DNA of 64,000 nucleotides from assembly GCA_977017575.1 (NCBI GenBank), contig CDRNVI010000040.1, positions 744,001-808,000 on the forward strand, written 5' to 3'. Both the position numbers and the translations under genes were made by a program. Source of the stretch: Paramoeba atlantica. Lineage: Eukaryota > Discosea. Positions 26,592-35,970 of the stretch are shown piece by piece. The notes under the pieces are model-generated. The model saw only the letters and a list, made by a program, of their open reading frames with translations, was not told where the DNA came from and did no database searches. Positions within the stretch are counted from its first letter, which is position 1; every line of letters begins with the position of its first letter.

Positions 26592-28410
26592 GTCTCTCCT
26601 GTCCCACCCTCTCTCTGAGAATAGCTCTCTCTGAGAATAGTATGACCCTGCTCGTTTTTTTTTCTCTACATATATACAAAATGCAAACCGTGTTTTTGGT
26701 GGCCAACCTTCCACAACATGGCCAGCTGGCCACCGTTCCACAACATGGCCAGCTGGCCACCCTTACACAAATTGGCCAGCTGGCCACCCTTACACAACAT
26801 GGCCAGCTGGCCACCGTTCCACAACATGGCCAGCTGGCCACTCTTCCACATCATGGCCAGCTGGCCACCCTTACACAACATGGCCAGCTGGCCACCCTTC
26901 CACAACATGGACAGCTGGCCACCCTTCCACAACATGGACAGCTGGCCACCCTTCCACAACATGGACAGCTGGCCACCCTTCCACAACACGGCCAGCTGGC
27001 CACTCTTCCACAACACTCTCCCACCCCCGTGGGACTCACTCAGTGGACTCACTCAACGTGAGTCACTGCCCCACGTGGCAGTGCTCTGACTCTCCCACGT
27101 GCCACTGTAGGTACAGTGCCGATGCAGTCACTACCTTACGTGGCAGTACTCTCACTCTCTCACGTGCTACTGCAGCTGCACTGAATCACTGCAGTCACTG
27201 CCTCACGTGGCATTGCCTCTCACTCTGCCACTGTATCTACACTGCAATCACTGCCTCACGTGGCAGTACACTTACTCTCTCACGTGCCACTGTATCTACA
27301 CTGCAGTCGCTGCCTCACGTGACACTACTCTTACTCTCGCACGTGCCAATGCAGCTGCACTGCGATCACTGCCTCACGTGGCAGTAATCTTACTCCCTCA
27401 CGCGCCACTGTAGCTACACTGCAGTCAATGCCTCACGTGGCACTACTCTTACTCTCGCACGTGCCACTGCAGCTACACTGCATCACTGCCTCACGGGGCA
27501 CTGCTCTCACTCTCTCACGTGCCACTGTAGGTACAGTGCCGATGCAGTCACTGCCTCACGTGGCAGTACTCTCACTCTCTCACGTGCTACTGCAGCTGCA
27601 CTGCATCACTGCAGTCACTGCCTCACGTGGCAGTAATCTTACTCTCTAACGTGCCACTGTAGCTACACTGCAGTCACTGACTCTCTCACATTCCACTGTA
27701 TCTACACTGCATTCACTTCCTCACGTGGCAGTAATCTTACTCTCGCACGTGCCGCTGCAGCTGCGCTGCATCACTGCAGTCACTACCTCACGTGGCACTA
27801 CTCTTACTCTCTCACGTGCCACTGCAGCTACACTGCATCACTGCAGTCACTGCCTCACATGGCAGTGCACTTACTCTCGCACGTGCCACTGCAGTTACAC
27901 TGCATCACTGCAGTCACTACCTCACATGGCAGTGCACTTACTCTGGCACGTGCCACTGCAGCTGCACTGCATCACTGTGCAATCACTGCCTCACGTGGCA
28001 CTGCTCTCACTCTCTCAAGGGCCACTGTAGCTACACACTGTACCACTCGGACCTGCACATTATTTTTCTCTCTATATATATACAAAATGCAAATCGTGTT
28101 TTTGGTGGCCAGCTGGCCACTTTTTTCAAGAAAAAAAATTCTGAAAAAAAAAATCGTTCCGAATTTGTTTTTTTCGCGATTTTGAGCATATAATTTTTTT
28201 TGTTCAAAAATGTCGATGCCGGGAATCGAACCGCGGACATCCAGCGTCAAAATGGAACCCCTTTACCAACTGGACTACTCAAAGGACTCCCCTTAGTCAA
28301 CCAGTTTGTCGTATCGCAGACCTTTGCAGACGCACTTTTTTTTACCAAAAGTGTTCTACAATTTGGGAAATGAGGTCGTTGTAGATGATTTTTCGAGCAT
28401 TAAAGAGTTC
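26592..28410. repeat. composite satellite element, copy 2
   Basis: Same order as 7492-8735: TCTCTGAGAATAG pair, AAATGCAAACCGTG block (26655-26705), about eleven 27-bp GGCCAGCTGGCCAC units (26705-27015), about fifteen CACGTG/CTGCAG units (27045-28030), a second end block (28064-28118) and the tRNA-like sequence (28211-28292). It has more units of both arrays than copy 1. Flanks are unrelated to copy 1 except the CTCCTGTCCCACC border, so this is an independent copy. Confidence 0.85.
28211..28292 (-). other. tRNA-like sequence (SINE-type head), second copy
   Basis: Nearly identical to 8533-8612, with TAGTCCAGTTGGTAAAGG and CGGTTCGATTCCCGG on the minus strand. It is part of the satellite element; poor acceptor pairing argues against a working tRNA. 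Confidence 0.6.
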
Positions 28411-28670
28411 ATCTAATGAGCTACTGCTACGTTTTAAAATTTTGAAAAAACTCGATCTCTCGCTTCTTTGAGGGGCATTTTCAAGTTTTGGAATTAACCT
28501 TAGTAAGCGAGTTAGATACTCCGTATCTCCCTCAATAGTATAGTCACCTAATAGTACCCATAGATAGTTCACCTCAGTTCGTTCTGCCCAAGAATAAAGA
28601 ATGAACTTAAAAACAAATAGCATTCGAAATGTTTTTTTGCTACCTAAATATTATAATCCGAATCCAGGTT

Positions 28671-29234
28671 AAAGTGGACGAGGGAGATCCAAAATCCAAA
28701 AAATCCAAATCATTCCGGATTGCTCCGGATGGTCACTGGCAAGCCAGACCCTTCACAGACAGATTTGGAAGTTCCGAGGCCGACGTCCTCTACCAGTTTC
28801 CGCTTGCCCAAGGCGGCACCAACGTGCTGTTACCAACACGCTGCGTCGACGAACTGTACGTCAACACGGCTTACCCAAGAGGTGTAAGCCGGGTAAGGGA
28901 GCTGGTTCCCCGAGGGGAGGGTCCGGGACGGTCCTCCGAGTACTGGGCCTAGTCGGTTATCAGCCCAGCCTCTTAGAGTGAGGCCGCCGGGAATATTGCG
29001 ATGAGCGGGTTTGAACTCGCCTTCTGAGCACCATGTGCTTCAAACTTTGAATTCTTGCCACTCCGCCACCTCCGCTAAAAACACCTCAGGCAAACCACCA
29101 CAAAAATGAAACGTTATCTCCCGATTTGTAAAGGATTCTGATGGGACAAAAGAATCTTTAACGGGAGATACTGTTGCATTTTTGTGGTGGTTTGCCTGAG
29201 GTGTTTTTAGTATCTCCCTCGTCCACTTTTTTTT
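28671..29234. mobile_element. MITE M2 with SINE-1 inside its left terminal repeat
   Basis: The left end AGTGGACGAGGGAGAT (28675) is matched by ATCTCCCTCGTCCACT on the right (29212). The inner arms AGGCAAACCACCACAAAAAT and complement flank a loop containing AGAATCTTTAACGG. SINE S3 sits right after GAGGGAGAT of the left repeat. The inner arms differ from M1 but resemble M5. Confidence 0.8.
28694..29073 (-). mobile_element. SINE-1 copy S3
   Basis: Full-length minus-strand SINE-1: tail AAATCCAAAAAATCC at 28690-28705 and head with B box near 29010 and A box (GTGGCAAGAATTCAAAG type) near 29050. It is inserted in the left repeat of MITE M2. No clear duplication is visible. Confidence 0.85.
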
Positions 29235-29389
29235 TTTTGCCAGCGTCTCGAGTATTGGTTGCATCAAGTGCCGCAGAGCTGAAGAAGAGTCAAGGAGAAT
29301 GTTGCAGCCAGGGCACTGGAGATTGCACGGTATGTCGGGGTGTGGGAGATATTTCCTCTTAGGAATCCCCCATCTTCAATCTTCGATAA

Positions 29390-30115
29390 ATTTTAGGCTC
29401 TTCGTTAAACGCGGTGGTTGTTTTCAACTTAGAAGTCACTCATACTGCGGGCTTCGCGTTGAAAACTACCGCCGCGTTCAACGAAGAGCCTAAAAAAAAA
29501 AATTTAGCCTGGAAAACGGAAAGATTATAGCCAAAAATAGCCGAATTTTGGGTAAAAATGGGGTGATTTTCGCATATTTTTGCTCTCAGAGCACTAAATC
29601 CGACATTGCGCGTGGGAAATCACTCGTGGGCAGGAACAAAAGCCTACCGAACGTATTGGGTAGAGAATACGACTCCATACCATTCTTTCGACACAAAAAT
29701 GCCCCTTCAGGTCCGAAAATCACTTTTTCACCTTTTCTAGTCAAAAATGGGTCATTTTGAGGGGCGCACCACGGTTCGAAGAAGGGATACCTTGAGAAAG
29801 CAACTGCGGAGAAAGCTCGTGTAGGTCCCAAACTATCAAAATACAATAGGGGAATCGATTTTGGAAAAATATTTTTTTTGTCATTTTTTTCGCCAAGTTG
29901 AATTTTTTTTCAAAATCTTTTTTCCGAAAAATTCCGAACTTGGCGGACCCGTCCTGCGGATACGCGAGGATCCGTAGTCACCCCCGGGTAGGGTGGTGGA
30001 AAATTCGCGCCAAGACCCCGGCTACCCTTTCTGCGGTTTTTTTTTTAAAAAACTAATTTTTTCGAAAAAATTTGCTCGACCATGACCCCCCCCCTGGACC
30101 CCCCCCCTGGACCCC
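29390..30115 (+). mobile_element. foldback element F2, 3' truncated
   Basis: It begins with the terminal palindrome (29390-29500) and follows the F1 body up to the GGACCCCCCC run, where it stops at the GCACATT minisatellite. The right hairpin is missing. Confidence 0.8.
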
Positions 30116-30217
30116 CCGCACATTGATAATGCATATTAAGCGGCACATTGATAATGCATATTAAGCGGCACATTGATAATGCATATAGCACATTGATAAT
30201 GCATATAGCACATTGAC
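30116..30217. repeat. GCACATT minisatellite, copy 1
   Basis: Five units of about 20-25 bp, GCACATTGATAATGCATATA with or without a TTAAGCG spacer. It starts in the C run of foldback element F2 and ends 27 bp before the ATG of the IS30-like ORF. Other arrays: 43397-43449 and 51918-52165. Confidence 0.88.
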
Positions 30218-30243
30218 CTTCAGAATTTTATTTGACCTCCAGA

Positions 30244-30453
30244 ATGTCAGTTTCCCAACGTAAAACGAAACGCCTAGACACCGAGGCCCGGGAAACTATC
30301 GCAGTGCTCTATAATCAACAAGGCTTCTCCCAAGAAGAAATAGCAGAAAAACTTGGAGTAAGCCAGGCTACTGTGAGCCGGGAGCTCAAGCGAGGCGCAC
30401 GTCTCGGCGAGTACAGTGCAAAGCGTGCGCAAGGGACGAGTGAAAAACCATGA
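30244..30453 (+). CDS. IS30-like helix-turn-helix protein
   Basis: About 69 residues from MSVSQRKTKRLDTEARETIA. The segment FSQEEIAEKLGVSQATVSRE with LKRG and an EYSAKRAQ end matches the N-terminal HTH of IS30-family transposases (HTH_38), which bind the transposon ends. It stops at KP*, so no DDE catalytic domain follows; directly downstream is a chimeric SINE. The ATG at 30244 fits better than the upstream TTG. It could be a truncated eukaryotic IS30-like transposase or a stand-alone DNA-binding factor. The adjacent GCACATT array may be its binding region (inference). Confidence 0.65.
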   Translation: MSVSQRKTKRLDTEARETIAVLYNQQGFSQEEIAEKLGVSQATVSRELKRGARLGEYSAKRAQGTSEKP

Positions 30454-30698
30454 ATTGTTACCGGTATCAAGCGTGCTTCCGCCCTGGAGAGGTCTTCCTG
30501 AGAAATCGGTGAGCCGATTTGCTTTTTCCATGGCCGGAAATTTAGGCCTATGGTAACGTGAGGGGAGGGTCCGGGACGGTCCTCCGAGTACTGGGCCTAG
30601 TCGGTTCTCAGCCGAGCCTCTTTTGGATGAGGCCGCCAGGAATATTGCGATGAGTGGGTTTGAACTCGCCGTCTGAGCACCATGTGCTTCAAACTTTG
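30454..30698 (-). mobile_element. chimeric SINE-1 copy S4
   Basis: The head half (TGAGGGGAGGGTCCGGGACG to CAAACTTTGG, with B-box-like GGGTTTGAACTC) is SINE-1. The other half is replaced by a 105-bp module (TTACCGGTATCAAGCGTGCT to CCTATGGTAACG) found again at 35868-35968. It lies directly after the IS30-like ORF and is cut at the head by a LINE fragment. Confidence 0.7.
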
Positions 30699-30953
30699 GC
30701 CACATGCTGAGGCACTCGACCGCTTTTCGCGAGCTTGTTCAATGGAATACTAAAGAGAGAACACAAAGTATTTCCCCCAGTGAGGCAAGTTTAACGATCT
30801 AGGTATTACGCTCGAACAAGCTCTTGTTTACTCCCAGGATCGAGAACACTGGCAAAAGCTTTGTGACAATCTCCGACAAAAACTTGAGCCTCTTCCGGAG
30901 TACGAAGTATTACGGTCTTCGAAATCGGGAACGAAATCGGGCACGGCGAATTA
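30699..30953 (+). pseudogene. LINE fragment: post-RT segment
   Basis: The plus strand reads GHMLRHSTAFRELVQWNTKE, ISPSEASLNDLGITLEQALV, then DREHWQKLCDNLRQKLEPLP, the segment between RT and RNase H in the APE LINEs. Two bases appear lost near KEASL, and RNase H is absent. Closest to LINE C/G. Confidence 0.75.
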
Positions 30954-31293
30954 ACCTACGCTTCCTCCTCCCGCGAAAGTAACCAACCAACCAACCAACC
31001 ATCACTGGGATAATAAATTAATATGTCCCAGTTGAAAGCTTCACAAATTTCTCCTACCCATAAATCACTTTGGCGGTGTCCACAAAACTAACATATTCAC
31101 CAGAATCTTTTCAAAAACATCTTGCAACAACTTCCATGTATCCTAATCATTCGAGGTGGATGGCGTTCCAGTACTTAGTCAAAGAATTGTGATATGAAAT
31201 CGACTTTTCATTTTCAGCACAAACGGTTTACCTAATAAAACATTTTCACGCGAAACAACAGCATACCACCTTATCACACTATCCCTCACCTGT

Positions 31294-31845
31294 TCAGAAA
31301 ATGCGATCAAGGGGGGTATGAGGGGGGTACCATTTCTTTGGTGTTCGTAATACGTTCTTAGTTCGCGATCTATCGTCTTTCCCCTGACGCTTTTCTGTCT
31401 TTTTGACGCAGTTCTCTCTTTTACTGGGTGTTTTTTGACGTGACCCCTTTGTTTCCAGACTTTCATAGCTTGGCTCATCATTCTCCTGGTATAACTGATT
31501 ACTCCTCTTTCTTTGCGGAGCTCTAAATTTAACCCGATCACTAATAACAATACGTGCTACATGAGGCAACTGTTGATTTGACTCAATGTATTTTAGCCTT
31601 TTTGTGTTGTTGGACTGTACGCGTTCTTGTGATCTTGTGCGTTTCGTTTCCGTTTCTATCTCTGTATGTTTGCCTTTGCTAACTGTCCTACTTTTTGGCA
31701 ATATTTTTACGTGCTCACCATGGGTGCATATTTGGCTAGAGGTTACCGATTTAAGTTTGCGCTGCATTTTGCTGCCATTAGAATCACCATTGGTATGGTT
31801 TTTGCGCTTGTCTTCTGCATGAGGAATCTCGCCGTAGAATCTCAA
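31294..31845 (-). CDS. LINE F: basic C-terminal tail
   Basis: About 183 residues rich in Lys, Arg and Ser (KTEKRQGKDDRSRTKNV near the end). It is in phase with the RNase H ORF; only a TAA after KQASKISKG separates them, and LINE H reads through at the equivalent point (KLEGNELAIKYYGDILHG against FYGEIPHA). The same TAA is in the 50284-51542 copy, so it predates that copy. Probably a nucleic-acid-binding tail. Confidence 0.7.
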   Translation of the reverse strand: MRFYGEIPHAEDKRKNHTNGDSNGSKMQRKLKSVTSSQICTHGEHVKILPKSRTVSKGKHTEIETETKRTRSQERVQSNNTKRLKYIESNQQLPHVARIVISDRVKFRAPQRKRSNQLYQENDEPSYESLETKGSRQKTPSKRENCVKKTEKRQGKDDRSRTKNVLRTPKKWYPPHTPLDRIF

Positions 31846-31851
31846 GGCCTT

Positions 31852-32568
31852 TTATCCCTTGCTTATTTTACTTGCTTGTTTAGCCACCCAGTCTGCCATA
31901 TAATTATGTGGATTTTCGTTATGCGCTTTAACTTTTACGCAGTAGAAGCGCTTTGTCCCTCTTAGCGAAATATATGTTTCTTGCAATTTCTGAAGTATAG
32001 CGCCTCCCTCAAACGATTTAAATCCTATGAATCTGAACCTATGGATAGCTCCATGAAAGAAATCCCAAACATACTCAGAGTCCGTGTGCAAAATGACATC
32101 TCCATCGTAGGACAATGCGATGAGAAGAGCCTCGTGCGCGGCAAAGGATTCTATTTCTTGAATAGATTGAGAGAATTCATGAGGAGGTTTTAACCCAAGA
32201 GATATAGAGGGCTCGCGGCGGCGTAGGCAGACTACCCCACAGCCTGTGTGAGTTTCATCCTTTTTAACGATTCGTGCTCCATCTGTATAAATGTGTGTTT
32301 CATTTGGCCCGATTGGAAATGGTTGCTGCCCTTCTTCAATGTATTGTAGGGTTTCGTAGCACCCCTTGTTTACCCCCTTTACCAAAAGATTTTCCCATAG
32401 TTTTGAAGTTGTTTTAGTGTACGAGGGCCTGGGTTCAAGCTGATTTTGAAGAATTTCAAGTTTCTTGCACCATTGAGACCGATTTTGACCAAGTTTTAGA
32501 ATCTCATACGTCAGAATGTAACTCTTTTGCACATCTTTCTGATAGCGAGGGCTTGGAACTCTCATCAT
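31852..32568 (-). CDS. LINE F: RNase H
   Basis: 238 residues: a linker (QLEPRPSYTKTTSKLWENLL, LQYIEEGQQPFPI) and RNase H with HIYTDGARIVKKDE (Asp), QEIESFAAHEALLIAL (Glu), HTDSEYVWDFFHG (Asp) and AHNENPHNYMADWVAKQ (Asp). All four acidic positions are present. In this family it follows the RT in the same protein. It ends at a TAA after SKG. Confidence 0.85.
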   Translation of the reverse strand: MMRVPSPRYQKDVQKSYILTYEILKLGQNRSQWCKKLEILQNQLEPRPSYTKTTSKLWENLLVKGVNKGCYETLQYIEEGQQPFPIGPNETHIYTDGARIVKKDETHTGCGVVCLRRREPSISLGLKPPHEFSQSIQEIESFAAHEALLIALSYDGDVILHTDSEYVWDFFHGAIHRFRFIGFKSFEGGAILQKLQETYISLRGTKRFYCVKVKAHNENPHNYMADWVAKQASKISKG

Positions 32569-33229
32569 TCGTTCTCCATAGTACGGCAGTTACGAATGGA
32601 GTAGGGTGACGAATAAGGTGGCCTACTAGCGAGGCACGTTGCAATTGTATCACAGTATTGGGCTTTAGGTCAGTGGGGTAAAGAGAGTCTACTCTGCAAT
32701 GCGCCTCTTTCGAGCACTTGACTCCCAATACGACCCTCCTCATTCTGTTCATTTGGACTTCCACTTCATGTAGCTCTTTCTGATTTAAATTCCAAGTCCC
32801 TGGATTATAGTAGACCACTGATTGAACGAGGGACTTAAAGATGTGTAATTTTCTTTTTGGTGATATAGTAGAACCCCATATGGCTTTGAGTTTGCGCATT
32901 ATTGCACAACCTAATCGTACACGTTCTTGTGAGTTTGAGCTGCGATCCTCCTCGTTCTGAGTGCTACGCAAGTAGCGATAAGATGTAACTTTTGGTATAT
33001 CGCCGAGTGTCGCTACTTGCAGAGGTCTTCCATCATCCTTAACTTTACCTAGTGTCATCCATGCCGTTTTGTTTGGTCCGACATTTATTTTCAAATTAGC
33101 TTTTTCTGCGGAAGTTTTAAGTTTGTGCAACATTGTGCTTAGCTCCTCCTTGGATTCGGAGAAGAGAACTATATCATTCTTCTTCTGTATGGTGTTTTCA
33201 CGTGCGATATGAGATTTTGATAAATACAC
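32504..33229 (-). CDS. LINE F: post-YADD segment of RT
   Basis: The informative part starts at NDIVLFSESKEELSTMLHKL, just after where YADD should be, then KINVGPNKTAWMTLGKV, IPKVTSYRYL, LGCAIMRKLKAIWGS, QMNRMRRVVLGVKC and RASLVGHLIRHPTPFV. The first residues come from a deletion junction with RT motif A sequence (MYLSKSHIARENTIQKK is out-of-frame). It lies in a different phase from the ORFs on both sides. Confidence 0.75.
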   Translation of the reverse strand: MYLSKSHIARENTIQKKNDIVLFSESKEELSTMLHKLKTSAEKANLKINVGPNKTAWMTLGKVKDDGRPLQVATLGDIPKVTSYRYLRSTQNEEDRSSNSQERVRLGCAIMRKLKAIWGSTISPKRKLHIFKSLVQSVVYYNPGTWNLNQKELHEVEVQMNRMRRVVLGVKCSKEAHCRVDSLYPTDLKPNTVIQLQRASLVGHLIRHPTPFVTAVLWRTNDESSKPSLSERCAKELHSDV

Positions 33230-35559
33230 ATGATCGTAGAACTGAGATTTTCAGAAATATCTAAAGCACGTAATGTCTCTTTTATCGCAGCGAATGATAA
33301 TGAAGGAAAGGCTTGTTGAAAGTCGACGAAACAGACGAACACCCCAGCCCCTCGGCGCGATTTTTCCATTATTTCTAAAAACGTTGCCTGAGCGCCAGCT
33401 GTTGAGCGGTTAGGTCGAAATCCGAATTGATTCCCGCGAAGCGAACTTTCCACTGCTGGTTGTATTCTGTCTAAAATGATTCGATTCAAAATCTTCACTA
33501 CATGATTCACAAGACAGATTGGTCTCCAATTTGTGAGTGAGCGCAAGTTACCTTTCTTTGGCAATGGGACCTGCAATATCGATTTCCAAGATTCATCCGC
33601 TTTTCCGGTTTTTCGTACTTCGTTCATTATATCCAGGAGAGCATTACGCAAGTCTTGATCAGCTGAAATAGCACGTAGAGCTTCAACCGGGATATTATCA
33701 TCGCCTGTAGCTTTTCCTGACTTAATCTTTACCATCGCAGCAGTTAGTTCCTCCACTCGAAATTCACCATCATCAATTTTTGCCAGTCGTTTTGGTGCAG
33801 TAGGTAAACTTATTGCTTCATGACCTTTGTAAGCACTACCCCCTACCATGCTGAAATGATTCTTCACTATATTAAGGCTGCTGTTTACCGTAGTTGAAAA
33901 TAGCGGAAAATCTTGCTTCTTGTCCCCTACAATTTTTCGAATTGTTCTGTACGCGGATTTTGGAGTTGATTTAAGCTCTTTTTCCAGGGCGTCGCACTCA
34001 TTTATAATAGAGGAGTCTAGTTTTTCAGAGAATTCTTTTGATGCAGTAGCAAACATAGTTTTATTGCCCACGATCTTCAGCAGAGACTTCATGACAAATC
34101 CGGATAGATCTGTTTCAGCATCAATGCGAATTTCTTTTGCGTTACTAGTTTTATTGGGAAGACTAGATGCGGACACTCTAACAGCAGAAGAGAGTCTTGT
34201 CCAAGATATTTCGCTGGCCTTATCTATTTCCATTTTTGGCGCGTTTTCGGACTTCTCATCCTCCGACCGAATTCTTTTTGGCACAGATTTTAATGATTCC
34301 TTTACTTTCGAAACAAACTTATTTCGGATTTCATCATTTTTCAATGCCTCCCAAAAAGGCTTTTGTTGAGACAGTTTTTGATTTTTCCATCGAAAATTGA
34401 AGTTCGATGTCAAAGCACAATGTCTGGTAGGTATGGGTGCGATGTGGCATTTTGTGGATCGTATAGAAGAGAAAAACCTTTTGTTATCAACGATGTGGTC
34501 AAGTTGCTTGGTCATTCCCTCTGGATGCCGACGAGTTTTAGGAAACCTATACGTCCATTTTCTTCTTGCACAACAGCCTTCATGCACAGATTGAGCTCCA
34601 AGCGAGCATAGTAGCTTTCGTAACTGTTTTGCACGCTTTGTATAACATTTCCTCCCCCCTGGGTTTAGTAGCGGCGAATTTAGATCTCCACTAATGATTC
34701 TTACCATACCATCATCTTCATAACATGCATCGAATAAGTCTTCGTCAAAACTTTGTTGCGTCGATTTGTTAGCTTTCGCTGTAGGTGAATAGACGTTGTA
34801 AATGCAGGCTTTCGTTTCACCTAGAATGAAGTGTCCACTCATAATGCGATCGCTAATCTTCTGAACAGATAGAGGTTTAGTGCTCAAAAATGCCATGCCA
34901 TTGTACCCGTTGATTGCACTCATCAGGTAGAGGTGAAGTGAGATGCCGTTTAAAAAGAGCTGCCTATGTAAAATAGAATCCTTATCATCAAATTTTAACC
35001 TTGTTTCCTGAAGCGCCATGATGTCAACATGTTGACTCCTCATGAGACCTGCCACTTGATATAGTCTAATCGACTTCCGAAGCGTGAAAGTATCAGTCGC
35101 TTTGACTTTCAAGGTGTCCACTTTTAGGGTACTTATCGTAAAACCCCCTCTCTTAGCATTCTTCTCGGATCCCTGACCCCGGTAGCCACTTCGAGGACAG
35201 TTGGTGCGTTTCCTATTTCGTTTGGATTTCCATTTTCCCAAGAAACCTACCCTACCACCCAGAATTTGAACTCGTTCATCTTTCGGAGGAAACAGGAAAA
35301 GGCGATCATCCACTAAATCATACTTCACTAGACGTCTACCGTCCGGAAGCATAGATTTAACAGTCCCCTCCCACAACCTCGTACGTAAATCATATGACAT
35401 ACTCCAGGCAACAGCAGAGCGTTTTCCAGGAGACAAAAGACATGACATTCGAAACAGGTCCCGCGGCCGGAGTTTGGCTACTCCCCATTTCCGCTTTTTA
35501 GGTAGAAACAGGTTTCCCCGACAACACGTGGCCAATCGGAGTTTTTCTTTGACCGCCAA
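33169..35559 (-). CDS. LINE F: Tudor-like region, APE endonuclease and RT N-terminal part
   Basis: 796 residues. N-terminal block: LATCCRGNLFLP, KRSAVAWSMSYDLRTRLWEG and RRLVKYDLVDDRLFLFPP. Endonuclease: ISTLKVDTLKVKA, MALQETRLKFDD, YNVYSPTAKAN, IISGDLNSPLLNPGG, CARRKWTYRFP, TKQLDHIVDNKRFF and PTRHCALTS. RT: FRVEELTAAMVKIKSGKATG, LPKKGNLRSLTNWRPICLVN, NQFGFRPNRSTAGAQ and CFVDFQQAFPSLSF, ending at VKTPYRRRMI where the QGD-YADD part is deleted. The usual ATGGCGGAGGCGTCC start is altered to TTGGCGG and out of phase (35588), so the true start lies upstream of the ORF start. Confidence 0.88.
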   Translation of the reverse strand: MAVKEKLRLATCCRGNLFLPKKRKWGVAKLRPRDLFRMSCLLSPGKRSAVAWSMSYDLRTRLWEGTVKSMLPDGRRLVKYDLVDDRLFLFPPKDERVQILGGRVGFLGKWKSKRNRKRTNCPRSGYRGQGSEKNAKRGGFTISTLKVDTLKVKATDTFTLRKSIRLYQVAGLMRSQHVDIMALQETRLKFDDKDSILHRQLFLNGISLHLYLMSAINGYNGMAFLSTKPLSVQKISDRIMSGHFILGETKACIYNVYSPTAKANKSTQQSFDEDLFDACYEDDGMVRIISGDLNSPLLNPGGRKCYTKRAKQLRKLLCSLGAQSVHEGCCARRKWTYRFPKTRRHPEGMTKQLDHIVDNKRFFSSIRSTKCHIAPIPTRHCALTSNFNFRWKNQKLSQQKPFWEALKNDEIRNKFVSKVKESLKSVPKRIRSEDEKSENAPKMEIDKASEISWTRLSSAVRVSASSLPNKTSNAKEIRIDAETDLSGFVMKSLLKIVGNKTMFATASKEFSEKLDSSIINECDALEKELKSTPKSAYRTIRKIVGDKKQDFPLFSTTVNSSLNIVKNHFSMVGGSAYKGHEAISLPTAPKRLAKIDDGEFRVEELTAAMVKIKSGKATGDDNIPVEALRAISADQDLRNALLDIMNEVRKTGKADESWKSILQVPLPKKGNLRSLTNWRPICLVNHVVKILNRIILDRIQPAVESSLRGNQFGFRPNRSTAGAQATFLEIMEKSRRGAGVFVCFVDFQQAFPSLSFAAIKETLRALDISENLSSTIMCIYQNLISHVKTPYRRRMI

Positions 35560-35603
35560 GAAACCCCAAAAGGTCCGGACGCCTCCGCCAAATTATTATT
35601 AAT

Positions 35604-35735
35604 TGCCATTAATAAAAATTGTTATCTTAATAAAAATTGTTATCTTAATAAAAATTGTTATCTTAATAAAAATTGTTATCTTAATAAAAATTGTTATCTT
35701 AATAAAAATTGTTATCTTAATAAAAATTGTTATCG
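35604..35735. repeat. 18-bp tandem array upstream of LINE F
   Basis: About seven units of AATAAAAATTGTTATCTT lie just upstream of the LINE F coding region on its 5' side. A further short tandem follows at 35737-35795 (TATCGACATATA-type units). Confidence 0.92.
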
Positions 35736-35857
35736 ACATATATCTATCGACATATCTATCGACATATAGCTATCGACATATACGTGGAACTCCTCAGGCC
35801 TAACTCCTCAGGCTGTTGGGATCACTCGCACTTCTTCTGCCGAAGCTGAGGATGGCA

Positions 35858-35970
35858 GGGCTTGTTACCGGTATCAAGCGTGCTTCCGCCCTGGAGAGGT
35901 CTTCCTGAGAAATCGGTGAGCCGATTTGCTTTTTCCATGGACGGAAATTTAGGCCTATGGTAACGTGAAG
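35858..35970. repeat. 105-bp module shared with chimeric SINE S4
   Basis: GTTACCGGTATCAAGCGTGC to GGCCTATGGTAACG matches 30458-30560 with one or two differences, but here it is not joined to SINE-1 sequence; an A run follows instead. It may be a separate small element that recombined with SINE-1 at 30560. Confidence 0.75.

Larger units (their letters stand above)
30975..35590 (-). mobile_element. LINE F: APE-type LINE, full length but internally deleted
   Basis: Minus-strand LINE: 18-bp array (35604-35735), EN and RT (33169-35559), post-RT (32504-33229), RNase H (31852-32568), basic tail (31294-31845) and a 3' end with a GGTT tail at 30978-30996. RT motif B and the YADD region are deleted. 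A near-identical 5'-truncated copy of its 3' end is at 50284-51542. Confidence 0.9.

Noticed and set aside
28342-28623. Host-like protein (SSSLDELFNARKIIYNDLIS)
   Set aside because: Its C-terminal end lies in the satellite element border shared with 8700-8735, and the rest has no recognisable domain.
31586-31965. Plus-strand ORFs at 31586-31965 and the identical ones at 50896-51275
   Set aside because: They are antisense shadows of the LINE F RNase H and tail region.
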